Source: JAWLAT01 sp041395325
GTDB lineage: Bacteria > Pseudomonadota > Gammaproteobacteria > Xanthomonadales > SZUA-5
DNA length: 64,000 bases
Reading direction: 5' to 3'
Assembly (NCBI GenBank): GCA_041395325.1
Contig: JAWLAT010000021.1
Span: 17,426-81,425, forward strand
Position numbers and translations under genes: made by a program. The notes under the pieces were generated by a model. That model saw nothing but the letters and a program-made list of their open reading frames with translations, was not told the DNA's origin and searched no databases. Shown piece after piece: positions 9,438 to 17,569 of this stretch (position 1 is its first letter; each line of letters opens with the position of its first letter).

Positions 9438-9767
9438 ATGCGCAAGTTCCTGCTTTCCATGCTGATGTTGGCCATTTCGTTCTCGTTCGGCGCCTCGCTG
9501 TACGCTGCCCCGGCTCAGGCCGGTGCCAGTGACAATGGCGTTCCGGTTTGGGTTCAGGACGCACTCGAAGGCGTGCCCAGCGACCAGAAGGGTGGTCCAG
9601 TGACCGACGGAATTGGCGGCGGTGTGGACGATTTCGGCGATTACTTCCCGTGCCTGAGCTACGACGGCACCTACTGCCCGATCAATGGCGGCCGCTTCCG
9701 TTGCATGTGGGACGCCTACAACCCGGGTCTGTGTCATTGCTCCAACAACACCTGGATTTGCGGCTGA
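9438..9767 (+). CDS. Small cysteine-rich secreted protein
   Basis: The protein has 109 residues from the ATG at 9438, with AGGAG at 9424-9428 giving a well-spaced ribosome site; a longer open frame upstream lacks one. A clear signal peptide (MRKFLLSMLMLAISFSFG, cleavage likely after an A-x-A near residue 27) is followed by an acidic, glycine-rich stretch. A compact C-terminal module of about 45 residues holds six cysteines (CLSY, CPIN, CMW, CHC and a terminal C-G), consistent with three disulfides in the periplasm or outside the cell. It is a single-gene unit with a strong hairpin right after the stop. I do not recognise the family; a secreted inhibitor, binding peptide or toxin are all possible. 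Confidence 0.7.
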   Translation: MRKFLLSMLMLAISFSFGASLYAAPAQAGASDNGVPVWVQDALEGVPSDQKGGPVTDGIGGGVDDFGDYFPCLSYDGTYCPINGGRFRCMWDAYNPGLCHCSNNTWICG

Positions 9768-9782
9768 TCCAGAGCGGAATTT

Positions 9783-9812
9783 CCCATCGCCGGCACCCAC
9801 GCCGGCGATGGG
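9783..9812 (+). terminator. Strong hairpin terminator
   Basis: A perfect 12-bp stem (CCCATCGCCGGC and its complement) with a 6-nt loop begins 15 bases after the stop of the cysteine-rich gene. It lacks a long U-tract but is by far the most stable hairpin in this part of the window. Confidence 0.6.
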
Positions 9813-9898
9813 AGACACCTTGCACGCCAATCCAGGATCACCAACCCGGCGCGACTCCACAGCAGCTGGATGCGGCGAACCAGGGCATGCGGCAGCCG

Positions 9899-10186
9899 TC
9901 ACCCCATGTGTGCCGGGCTGAGCACCGCATTGACCACGGTCGTGTGGTCGATGGTGACTCGGACATTCCTGTCGGTGAAGGTTGAGAAGCCTTCCATCTG
10001 CACAACGATCTCATAGCCACCCGGTTCCACACCGGGGAAGTGATAGCGGCCACCTGCGTCGGATACCGCCATTCTGGTCGGCGCCGGATTGTTGACGCCG
10101 GACAGCTTGATCGTTGCACCGGGCAATGGCTCGGCCTGCGTATCGGTGACCTTGCCAGAGACTGCACCGGCCGGGTTATTGCTCAT
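9899..10186 (-). CDS. Stand-alone carboxypeptidase-regulatory-like domain protein, copy A
   Basis: The protein has 95 residues from the ATG at 10186, preceded by AGGAG; a longer frame upstream has no ribosome site. Nearly the whole chain is one carboxypeptidase-regulatory-like (CarboxypepD_reg/Cna-B) beta sandwich: VSGKVTDTQAEPLPGATIKL, then SDAGGRYHFPGVEPGGYEI and VRVTIDHTTVVNAVL. This fold usually forms one domain of TonB receptors or large exported proteins. Here it stands alone with no signal peptide or membrane segment. The next gene upstream on the same strand encodes a similar protein, so the two look like a tandem duplication in one operon. Confidence 0.7.
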   Translation of the reverse strand: MSNNPAGAVSGKVTDTQAEPLPGATIKLSGVNNPAPTRMAVSDAGGRYHFPGVEPGGYEIVVQMEGFSTFTDRNVRVTIDHTTVVNAVLSPAHMG

Positions 10187-10282
10187 TTTCGAACTCCTGT
10201 TTGAAGATTTTGAGGAACGATGGCGCTGGGCCACCCGGTTCGGCGCCACATGCCCACTGCCAGGTCCATGCGGACGCTTCGA

Positions 10283-10561
10283 TCATGCCGGCTGGACTGG
10301 AGTCAGCACCGCTTCGACCGTGGTGACTTCACCCGCAGCGACGAGAATGGTCTCGGTGAACGGCGCAAAGCCCAGAAACTCGGTACTGAGCTGGTATTGG
10401 CCTGGCGATAAGCCAACAAAGCGATAGTTGCCATGTGTATCGGACACAACGCTCCTGCTCGGCGTCGACTGTCCTTGCAGACTGATGACGGTGCCGGGGA
10501 GCGCGTCCCCCTTGCTGTCGGTGACGGTGCCCTGGACACCACCGTTGTTGATCTCGTTCAT
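10283..10561 (-). CDS. Stand-alone carboxypeptidase-regulatory-like domain protein, copy B
   Basis: The protein has 92 residues from the ATG at 10561, with GGAG upstream. It starts MNEINNGGVQGTVTDSKGD and carries the same single-domain layout as its neighbour: PGTVISLQG, SDTHGNYRFVGLSPGQYQL, then TTVEAVLTPV. It has no signal peptide. Identity to copy A is moderate along the whole length, so the duplication is not recent. The open frame extends upstream to 10909, but that part lacks the domain and a ribosome site, so I do not include it. Function is unknown; a peptide-sized carrier or binding domain is one possibility. Confidence 0.7.
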   Translation of the reverse strand: MNEINNGGVQGTVTDSKGDALPGTVISLQGQSTPSRSVVSDTHGNYRFVGLSPGQYQLSTEFLGFAPFTETILVAAGEVTTVEAVLTPVQPA

Positions 10562-11113
10562 GCTTGATGCTCCAGGGGGTTGAACAAGACCATGGGCAAG
10601 AGAAACTGAAAGTGAGTCTGGCGTACTGCGCTTGACGACGACCGGGCAGATCCTGACGCGGAGGGGGCGTCGCCCCCGCCGACAAACTGCCGCCAGTCGC
10701 CGGGTTCTCTCACTCGGTTGTCCCGGCATGACAGCCATCGAAGAGACTCCCGACTCGGTAGCCCCCATCCCCATCAACAGGGCCAGCCATCCCATCACGG
10801 CCTGGACCGGAGCTGCGCCAGCTTGCCGCTTAACGACGCCCTGGACGGGCAGACACCCTGCGGCGAGCTCCACCAAATCTGTTCGCAGGCGTCGATCCGT
10901 TCCGGTCATGCCGCCCTCGATGGCGCCGACTGCCCACGACTGCGGTCAGTACCCAACACGCTGACGGATCACCGAAATCCGCAACCCGTTGGCAGTTATC
11001 CGCAGCTGGCCAGCCGGCGCTGTCGTTTCCCACCAGGCCGGGCGTTGTTCCGGACATCGACGCCCATCACAACCCGTCGATGTTCGAAGCATCCGCCCAT
11101 TGAGGAGAACGAC
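10562..11113. other. Intergenic region, possible promoters only
   Basis: These 552 bases separate the divergent domain-only genes and the PfpI gene. Open frames cross it on both strands but none has a ribosome site, signal peptide or known domain. It probably carries the promoters of both flanking units. A decayed gene cannot be excluded. Confidence 0.35.
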
Positions 11114-11884
11114 ATGAGTACGAAGACATCCCGCAAGATCCTGTCTCGAGCCCTGTTGGCTGGACTGGCCACGCTGACCGCCGTCAGCGCATCGGCCGCC
11201 GATGGCGCAGGGCCGGTCCTGATGGTGATCGCCAACCAGGATTTCCACTACGCCGAATACAGCCGTGTTCGCAGCTCGATCGAAGCGGCCGGACTGGAAG
11301 TCGTGGTCGCCGCGGCCACCACCCGCAGTGCCAAGCCACAGGACCGCGGCGTGGCCACCCAGGTGCTGCCCGATCTGGCGCTGGCCAACGTCGATGCCGA
11401 GGACTACTCGGCCATCGTATTCGTCGGCGGCTGGGGCTCATCGCAGTATCAATACGGCTTCGAAGGCACCTATCACAACTCGGCCTACCAGCCGCAGCCC
11501 GGCGTCGTCTTCGACGTCAATCGCCTGGTCAAGGCCTTCGACGTGGCCGACAAGCCGGTGGCGGCGATCTGCCACGGCGTGACCGTGCTGGCCTGGGCCC
11601 GCGTCGACGGTGTCAGTCCGCTGCAAGGCCACACGGTGGTGGCCACGCCGGGCGGCATGCCCGGGTTCCGCTCCGGCAGCCTGGACTTTGCCGATGCGCA
11701 GTACCCGGCCCGCTGGCAGATCGAAGCCAATGGCGCCACGATGCTGACGGCCGGATCGATCGGCGATCCGCTGAGCGCGGCCGACGACGTGGTGGTCGAC
11801 GGCAACATCATCACCGCGGAGAACGATGACTCCGCCGATCGTTTCGCCAGGCAGATCGCCCTGGCCGTTCGACCGGGCCGTTGA
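11114..11884 (+). CDS. Secreted DJ-1/PfpI family protein
   Basis: The protein has 256 residues from the ATG at 11114 with AGGAG 6 bases before it; the open frame reaches back to 10718 but without start signals. A signal peptide (LSRALLAGLATLTAVSASAA) precedes a class I glutamine-amidotransferase-like domain. The nucleophile elbow A-I-C-H-G places the candidate catalytic cysteine near residue 153, followed by the usual LxGxxVxAxPG segment. DJ-1/PfpI proteins include peptidases, glyoxalase III-like enzymes and chaperones, and are mostly cytoplasmic, so a periplasmic form is less common. The substrate is not predictable from sequence. Confidence 0.8.
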   Translation: MSTKTSRKILSRALLAGLATLTAVSASAADGAGPVLMVIANQDFHYAEYSRVRSSIEAAGLEVVVAAATTRSAKPQDRGVATQVLPDLALANVDAEDYSAIVFVGGWGSSQYQYGFEGTYHNSAYQPQPGVVFDVNRLVKAFDVADKPVAAICHGVTVLAWARVDGVSPLQGHTVVATPGGMPGFRSGSLDFADAQYPARWQIEANGATMLTAGSIGDPLSAADDVVVDGNIITAENDDSADRFARQIALAVRPGR

Positions 11885-11947
11885 TGCCACGCGACAACCG
11901 GATCGGGTGGCGGCGCTGCCGTCGTCGCCCGATCTGAGCTGTCGACG

Positions 11948-13165
11948 CTACCGGCCCAATGGCGACCGCCTCGCCAGACTGGCCTGGCCACCGTCCCATT
12001 CCAGATCGATCTGACCGCCACCCAGCGCCGTCAACGCGGCGCGGATGCCGGCGCAGGAGGCACTGACCGGCTCGCCATTGATCGCCTTGATCGCCTCACC
12101 GACCTTCAGGCCGGCCCGCGCTGCCGGCGAGTCTTCCCAGACCAGCGACACCGACACGGGATCTGCATAGGACAGCTGCAGACCGAAGCCGGATCGCTCG
12201 AATGGGCCGGGTCGATAGGACTCGAAGTAGGCGGATCTGGAGCGCGGATCGAGTGTCACGACGAAGTGTTCGAGCAGCGAGGCGCCCAGCAGCGATGGCG
12301 GATCGTCCCGTCGCATCGCCACGACTCGCCCCAGGTCCAGGCCGTCGATGGAGAAGTCCTTCAGTTCGGCCAGCAGCTGCGGGCCTGTCGCAGCGGCGCC
12401 GCCGAGCGAGGTCCCGGCCGAACCATGGCCAGCCCGTGTCGCACCCACGCCTCGCCCGCGCCGAGCCCCCTCCAGATCCGGCGCCGCGATGGCCAGATAC
12501 TCGGGCGAGCCCGTGTCCAGCATGGCCTTGCTGGTGGCTTTGCGGCCCAGACCAATGTCAAAGATCGGCGCGTGGGGATAGCCGAAGTCATGCAACGTCA
12601 GGCGCTGTGCCGTGCCGATGTGATCCAGATCTTCCAGCCGCGTGGCACAGCGCAGCACGCCATCGGGCAGGTCGATCTGCCAGGCGCACAGGGGCAGGAT
12701 CTCCGAGCCGAGCACGCCGTTGCCGAGCAGGCAGGCGGTGGCGGCGTCGCGCGAGAGCTCGGCGGCGAAGATCGGCGTCTTTCTGAACACCACGCCACCC
12801 AAGGTCAGATCCGCCTGCACGATCTGACTCTGAATGACCGTTCCGTGCGCGTCCCTGCCCTGACTCTGGCCGACCACCGGCAGACCCAGTTCGCGCGCCA
12901 GTGCGGCATCAATCATCGACGGTGAGCCGGTGTCGAAGACGAAGCGCAGCGGCCGTCCGGCGATCTCCACTTCCACCTGCAACTTGGTGCCCAGCGTCTG
13001 CAGCGGCAGTTCCAGACTGAAGTCCGGCGCTGCAACGAAGGGGCCATCGGTCATCCAGGACGGCGGGCCACTCTGGGCCATTCCGGCGGGCATGCCCACC
13101 AGCCACAGGACCGTGACGACCAACGGCACGAAGCGCTCGCCCAAGGTTGCTTGCGTCGACCGCAT
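11948..13165 (-). CDS. Secreted retropepsin-like aspartic protease with PDZ domain
   Basis: The protein has 405 residues from the ATG at 13165, with GGAGG upstream. A signal peptide ends near GMA-Q. Two retropepsin-type repeats each carry an active-site triplet: FVFDTGS with Asp78 and AMLDTGS with Asp217, and an LLGASLLE segment follows near residue 290. A C-terminal PDZ domain (about 315-395; SLVWEDSPAARAGLKVGE) completes the family's usual layout of periplasmic aspartyl protease plus PDZ. It is convergent with the PfpI gene, 63 bp away. Substrates are unknown; such proteins are found widely in Proteobacteria. It ends with TAG, showing that TAG works as a normal stop in this genome. Confidence 0.85.
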   Translation of the reverse strand: MRSTQATLGERFVPLVVTVLWLVGMPAGMAQSGPPSWMTDGPFVAAPDFSLELPLQTLGTKLQVEVEIAGRPLRFVFDTGSPSMIDAALARELGLPVVGQSQGRDAHGTVIQSQIVQADLTLGGVVFRKTPIFAAELSRDAATACLLGNGVLGSEILPLCAWQIDLPDGVLRCATRLEDLDHIGTAQRLTLHDFGYPHAPIFDIGLGRKATSKAMLDTGSPEYLAIAAPDLEGARRGRGVGATRAGHGSAGTSLGGAAATGPQLLAELKDFSIDGLDLGRVVAMRRDDPPSLLGASLLEHFVVTLDPRSRSAYFESYRPGPFERSGFGLQLSYADPVSVSLVWEDSPAARAGLKVGEAIKAINGEPVSASCAGIRAALTALGGGQIDLEWDGGQASLARRSPLGR

Positions 13166-13415
13166 CTTCGGCCTCCGACTCGATTGGGCGGGCCAGTGTC
13201 GTCAGCCAACCCGCCCGCGTCCATGCTCCCGCCAACGGCCGCTCAGACTGCCTTTACAGGCCTGCAGCCCGTTTGGCGCCGCGGCCAGCTCCGACGGCGG
13301 AATGTCAATTCACTGCTGTCGCTCACTCCACCAGTGTGATCTGCGTGGTGTTCTCGGCCAGCAGCTGGTACTGGTGGTAATAGCGGGTCGAGCGCTGGCC
13401 TTCACCATCGGTCAG

Positions 13416-13763
13416 CTAGATCCGCACCCGCCGCGCCTGGCCCATCACGGCAATTCGTCGGCCCTGCAGCGCAGAAAGCGATACCCCAAGGCGCTGTTCC
13501 AGCGCCGGCACCATGGCTGTGCGCAGGCGAATGGTCAGGCAGTCGGGATGACGATAATCCGCTTCGGAGTTCAGGAAGGTCCAGTCGCCGCGCTCGCCCA
13601 TACCCTGAACCACAAAGCTGAAATGGCCGCGAGCCGCCTTGTCTGGACTGGCGTTGATCGCATGGATGGCTTCGGTTGGCGTCAGCCACTGTTGCGGGTC
13701 CGTCGAGACTGCCGAGCAGGCTGCCAGCGACAGCGCCAGCGCAATCATCAGGGTTGCGCGCAT
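13416..13763 (-). CDS. Small lipoprotein, shortened by an in-frame TAG
   Basis: The protein has 115 residues with a lipoprotein signal (MRATLMIALALSLAAC; lipid-modified Cys16). The mature part (about 100 residues) is a small beta domain with RGHFSFVVQGMG and a final GRRIAVMGQARRVRI. The reading frame stops at a TAG at 13416-13418. Reading continues in the same frame for 30 more residues, LTDGEGQRSTRYYHQYQLLA and on to a TGA at 13323. The extension has the feel of a genuine final strand pair. Either the gene carries a recent nonsense mutation, the base is wrong, or the stop is read through. The function is unknown. Confidence 0.65.
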   Translation of the reverse strand: MRATLMIALALSLAACSAVSTDPQQWLTPTEAIHAINASPDKAARGHFSFVVQGMGERGDWTFLNSEADYRHPDCLTIRLRTAMVPALEQRLGVSLSALQGRRIAVMGQARRVRI

Positions 13764-13881
13764 GTGGGAGATCCTCGCGACTTGGCCGGTTGCCGCGGCG
13801 AAGTCTGGTGAGCCCCCTGGGATCAGGCAAGCCCCCGGACACCGTGCGCGCTATGCTCGGTCCGGGTACAGGGGGGCACCC

Positions 13882-16797
13882 GTGGCGACACGCATCGACT
13901 CGGCAAGGCGATGGTGCATGGGGCTGTTGCTCGGCAGCGCGGCGCTCGCGTCAGCGGGCCAACCCGGACCCTACGCCATTCACCAGTACGGCATCGAGCA
14001 GGGTCTGTCGCACAACGCCGTGCTCGCTTTGGCACAGGATGGCCAGGGTTTCGTCTGGCTCGCGACTCAGGATGGCCTGGACCGTTTTGACGGCCGCCAG
14101 GTCGAACCCTTCGACGAACTGGCCGGCCGTTCACTGCGTGGCGGGGCGGTGCGATTTCTGCAGCATGACGGTGGCGACGGCCTGTGGATCGGGCTGTTGA
14201 ACAACGGCCTGCTGCATCGACAGGCCAGCGGCCAGGTGGCGTGGGCCGGCTTGCCTGGCGTCGACGAGAAACCGGTGACGCTCACGGCCATGCTGGCCGA
14301 CTCACCCTGGCTGTGGATGGGCAGCACCGACAGCCTGCTGCGCCTACCGCTGAATGGCGAGGGTCCCATCGAGCGGGTGCTCTCTGCGGGCGAAGTCCGC
14401 GCGCTGGCCAGATCGGACACGGCGCTATGGGTGCTGCTGCGTGATGGCGATTGCCGCCTGCTGCGAATCGACCCGATGAATCTGCAGCGACTGGACGAGC
14501 GGGTGGCGCCCTGCCTGGGCAGTCTGAGCCTAGTCGACGACGAGCGTCTGGCCATGGCTGCCAACCGCGTCTGGTCGCTGGACCAGCCGCCTCCGGCCAT
14601 CGAAAGAGACGCCACCGCCCCGCCCCTGGTCAGCCTGAACTGGCGCGACGGAACCGTTCTCGGCGGCGTCGATGGTGCCTTCTGGCGGGACCGCTCGGGC
14701 GCTTCGGTGCGCCTGTGGCCGCCAGCGCAGCGGGTGCGTACCGGCCGACCGGATGAGTCGGTACTGGCGGCGCTGGTCGACCGCGATGACGCACTGTGGC
14801 TGGCCACCTACGGCGGCGTGATCCGGCTTGACCCAGGCGCCCTGATCCAGCACCGGCTGGGCGACGGGACCGGGCTGGCCCAAGCCCTGGTTGATCGCCA
14901 TGTCGCCGCCTTGCTGCAGCACGATCAGGACTGGTGGATTGGCAGCTTTGGCGATGGGCTGCTGCGCTGGACCGACGTTTCGATGCCCGCCATGGAGACT
15001 GAGGTGCCGGCCGACTGCGGAGAACTCGACTGGAGTCTGCTCGAGCACCCCGAAGGCGTCCTGCGCAATGGTCGATGTCTGTTCGATGCGCGCGGTCTGC
15101 GCTGGCAAATCGACGACGATGGCGACGCGGCGATCGCCCGTGGCGCCTTGCAGGCCGCGGACGGGCGCATCTGGCTGGCCAGCGGCAGTGGCCTGCGGCA
15201 GCTGCAGCAACGCCGCAGCGTGGTCGTGGCCCACGGCGCCTTCGAGGCCATCGCCGAGGACGGCCAGGGGCAGCTCTGGCTGGGCAAGGAGATCGTGCCC
15301 GACCAGCGTGGTCAGGCGCTGTGGAGGTACGACCCCGACCAGGACCAGCTACACGCCTTCGCCTTGCCCCAGCCAGCCGATGTCTACGACCTGCTGGCCG
15401 TGGGCGAACAGGTCTGGATTGCCAGCAGCCTGGGGCTCTATGCGCTCGATCCAGCGAGGCAGCAATGGCAACTGCATTTGCCGCGACAGCAGCGCGCCGG
15501 CCACGTGATCTACAGCCTGATCAGCGACGCCAACGGGCTGCTGTGGCTGGGCACGAATCGCGGCTTGCTGCGATTTGATCCGGCCGCCGACGAGACCGCC
15601 TTCACGCACTACGATCAACGCGATGGGCTGACGGTGACGGAGTTCAACCGCCGTTCGCGAGCACACGACAAGCAAGGTCGCTTGCTGTTCGGCGGCGCGG
15701 GTGGCGTCATCGTCATCGACCCGGCCAGCGCCCTTCGCGCCCCCGCCTTGCGCGCCCCGCAACTGCTGGCCATTGGCAGCATCGATGGACAAGGGCGCAC
15801 TCACGATCTGCCGCTGTCCGATCAGATCAAGGTTGGCGCCGACAGCGTGGCGCTGACGATGGCCTGGACCACACCGCAGTTCGACCGTGTCCAGCATCTG
15901 CAACATCGCTACCGACTGCATGGCATCGACCCGGACTGGGTCGGCGGCAGCGAACTCGACAGCGCTCGCTACCCGCGGCTGCCCCCCGGGCAGTATCGCT
16001 TTGCGGTCCAGGCCGGCGACAGCGCCAGCGGCCGCTGGGGACCCGCACTGGAGCGCGAAGTACGCGTGCTACCGCCCTGGTACCGGCAAGGCTGGTTCCT
16101 GCTGCTCTGCGCGGTGTTGCTGTTGGCGACCGCCACGCTGATCTACCGATTGCGGATCGCGCACTTGCTGGCGCTGGAGCGGGTCCGGCTGCGCATCGCC
16201 GCCGATCTGCACGATGAGCTGGGCAGCGAGCTGGCCGCAATCGGCATGTCGGCAGACCTGTTGCATCGGCGGGGTCCGAGCACCGCCCCAGACCGGCTGA
16301 CCGAGTTGGCCGATGCCGCGCGTCGCGCCAGCGAGTCGGTCCGCGATGTGGTCTGGTATGTCAATCCGGACAAGGACAGCCTGGCCGATCTGGGCCTGCG
16401 ACTGCAGGTCCTGGCGCAGCGATTGTTCGCCGAGTCGAAGCTGAGCGTCGACAACGGCTGGCGCGATGACCCGCGTCCGTTGCCCATGCAACAGCGCAGA
16501 GACCTGCATCTGTTCTGCCGAGAGGCCTTTACCAACATCCTGCGCCATGCCGCTGCGACTCGGGTAGAACTGCGACTGTGGCAGCGCGATGGCGAGCTCG
16601 GCATCGATCTCAGCGACGATGGCTGCGGCTTTGATCCGGGCGCGCCGCAGGCCGGCAGTGGCGTCGATGGCCTGCGCCGGCGGGCCCAGGCACTGGCTGC
16701 CGAGTTGCAGATCGACAGCGCGATCGGACAGGGCACGCGAATTCGTCTGCGGATGACGCATCGGCGTCCTGCCCGCTGGCTGCCATGGCTGCGATGA
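13882..16797 (+). CDS. Two-component sensor kinase with Reg_prop propeller, Y_Y_Y and HisKA_3 domains
   Basis: I place the start at the GTG at 13882, which follows a GGGGGG-rich ribosome site and gives a signal sequence (MGLLLGSAALASAG); the open frame itself begins at 13639. The protein has 971 residues. Residues about 30-650 form the large periplasmic propeller (blades such as WLATQDGLDRFDG and LWLGTNRGLLRFDP), followed by a Y_Y_Y domain (about 657-731), one membrane span (about 738-753), a HisKA_3 dimerisation helix with LHDELGSEL (phospho-His near 777) and an HATPase domain (about 873-966; DDGCGFD, GSGVDGL). The architecture is that of NarL-type sensors of external ligands. The cognate regulator follows 45 bp downstream. 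Confidence 0.9.
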   Translation: MATRIDSARRWCMGLLLGSAALASAGQPGPYAIHQYGIEQGLSHNAVLALAQDGQGFVWLATQDGLDRFDGRQVEPFDELAGRSLRGGAVRFLQHDGGDGLWIGLLNNGLLHRQASGQVAWAGLPGVDEKPVTLTAMLADSPWLWMGSTDSLLRLPLNGEGPIERVLSAGEVRALARSDTALWVLLRDGDCRLLRIDPMNLQRLDERVAPCLGSLSLVDDERLAMAANRVWSLDQPPPAIERDATAPPLVSLNWRDGTVLGGVDGAFWRDRSGASVRLWPPAQRVRTGRPDESVLAALVDRDDALWLATYGGVIRLDPGALIQHRLGDGTGLAQALVDRHVAALLQHDQDWWIGSFGDGLLRWTDVSMPAMETEVPADCGELDWSLLEHPEGVLRNGRCLFDARGLRWQIDDDGDAAIARGALQAADGRIWLASGSGLRQLQQRRSVVVAHGAFEAIAEDGQGQLWLGKEIVPDQRGQALWRYDPDQDQLHAFALPQPADVYDLLAVGEQVWIASSLGLYALDPARQQWQLHLPRQQRAGHVIYSLISDANGLLWLGTNRGLLRFDPAADETAFTHYDQRDGLTVTEFNRRSRAHDKQGRLLFGGAGGVIVIDPASALRAPALRAPQLLAIGSIDGQGRTHDLPLSDQIKVGADSVALTMAWTTPQFDRVQHLQHRYRLHGIDPDWVGGSELDSARYPRLPPGQYRFAVQAGDSASGRWGPALEREVRVLPPWYRQGWFLLLCAVLLLATATLIYRLRIAHLLALERVRLRIAADLHDELGSELAAIGMSADLLHRRGPSTAPDRLTELADAARRASESVRDVVWYVNPDKDSLADLGLRLQVLAQRLFAESKLSVDNGWRDDPRPLPMQQRRDLHLFCREAFTNILRHAAATRVELRLWQRDGELGIDLSDDGCGFDPGAPQAGSGVDGLRRRAQALAAELQIDSAIGQGTRIRLRMTHRRPARWLPWLR

Positions 16798-16842
16798 TCG
16801 CGGTGATCAGGCCAACCACCCGGTTCGCGAGGAGGACACCGC

Positions 16843-17499
16843 ATGAACGCGCCTGAGGCCGTCGACGTCTGGGTGGTCGAGGACAACCGGGCCCTGCGCC
16901 AGACGCTGGCCGAGCTGATCGATGCCGAGGCCGATCTGCGCTGCTCGCTGGCGGTGCCCGATTGCGAGCGCTTCATCGATGCGCTGGAAGCGGGGCTGAC
17001 CGCCGACGTGGTGCTGATGGATCTGGGGCTGCCCGGCCTGTCCGGGCTCGAAGGGATCCGTCGCGTGCATGGCATGAGCCCGACGTCGCGGGTGCTGGTG
17101 CTGACCATCCACGAGGACGATGAACGGGTCTTTGAGGCTATCCGTGCCGGCGCCAGCGGTTATCTGCTCAAACCGCTGCCGCTGGATCAGGTGCTCGACG
17201 CCATTCGGCAGGTGGTGGCCGGCGCGGCACCCATCAATCCCTTCATCGCCCAGCGGCTGCTGAGCGAATTTGCCCATCAGGTGCCCGCCCGCAGCGCACA
17301 CGATGCGGTCGGACTGAGCTCGCGCGAGCGCGAGATCCTGCAACTGCTGGTCGACGGCCTGCCATTGCGCGGCATCGGCGAACGCCTGGGGCTGTCGTAT
17401 CACACGATCTCCAATCACCTGCGCAACGTCTACGCCAAGTTGCACGTGCGGTCGCGCTCGGCTGCCGTGGCTCGGGCCCTGCGCGAAGGCATGCTCTGA
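16843..17499 (+). CDS. NarL/LuxR-type response regulator
   Basis: The protein has 218 residues, with a GAGGA ribosome site before the ATG. The receiver domain carries the acidic pocket (VVEDN), the phospho-acceptor Asp60 in VLMDLGLPG, a Thr in VLTIHED and the Lys in LLKPLP. A LuxR-type helix-turn-helix follows (about 150-215; LSSREREILQLLVDGLPLRG, then HTISNHLRNVYAKL). It lies just downstream of the Reg_prop sensor kinase and almost certainly receives phosphate from it. Targets cannot be read from sequence; the exported propeller gene that starts 70 bp downstream on the same strand is the first candidate. Confidence 0.92.
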   Translation: MNAPEAVDVWVVEDNRALRQTLAELIDAEADLRCSLAVPDCERFIDALEAGLTADVVLMDLGLPGLSGLEGIRRVHGMSPTSRVLVLTIHEDDERVFEAIRAGASGYLLKPLPLDQVLDAIRQVVAGAAPINPFIAQRLLSEFAHQVPARSAHDAVGLSSREREILQLLVDGLPLRGIGERLGLSYHTISNHLRNVYAKLHVRSRSAAVARALREGML

Positions 17500-17569
17500 C
17501 GCATTTGCGTCATGGCACCCGCCCCGCCACCGACCTACGGTGGTCGCACTCAGGGGCAGGAGCAGGCAG

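Noticed and set aside
10283..10909. Extension of the domain-only gene to 208 residues
   Set aside because: The first 116 codons have no domain, signal peptide or ribosome site, whereas the ATG at 10561 has GGAG.
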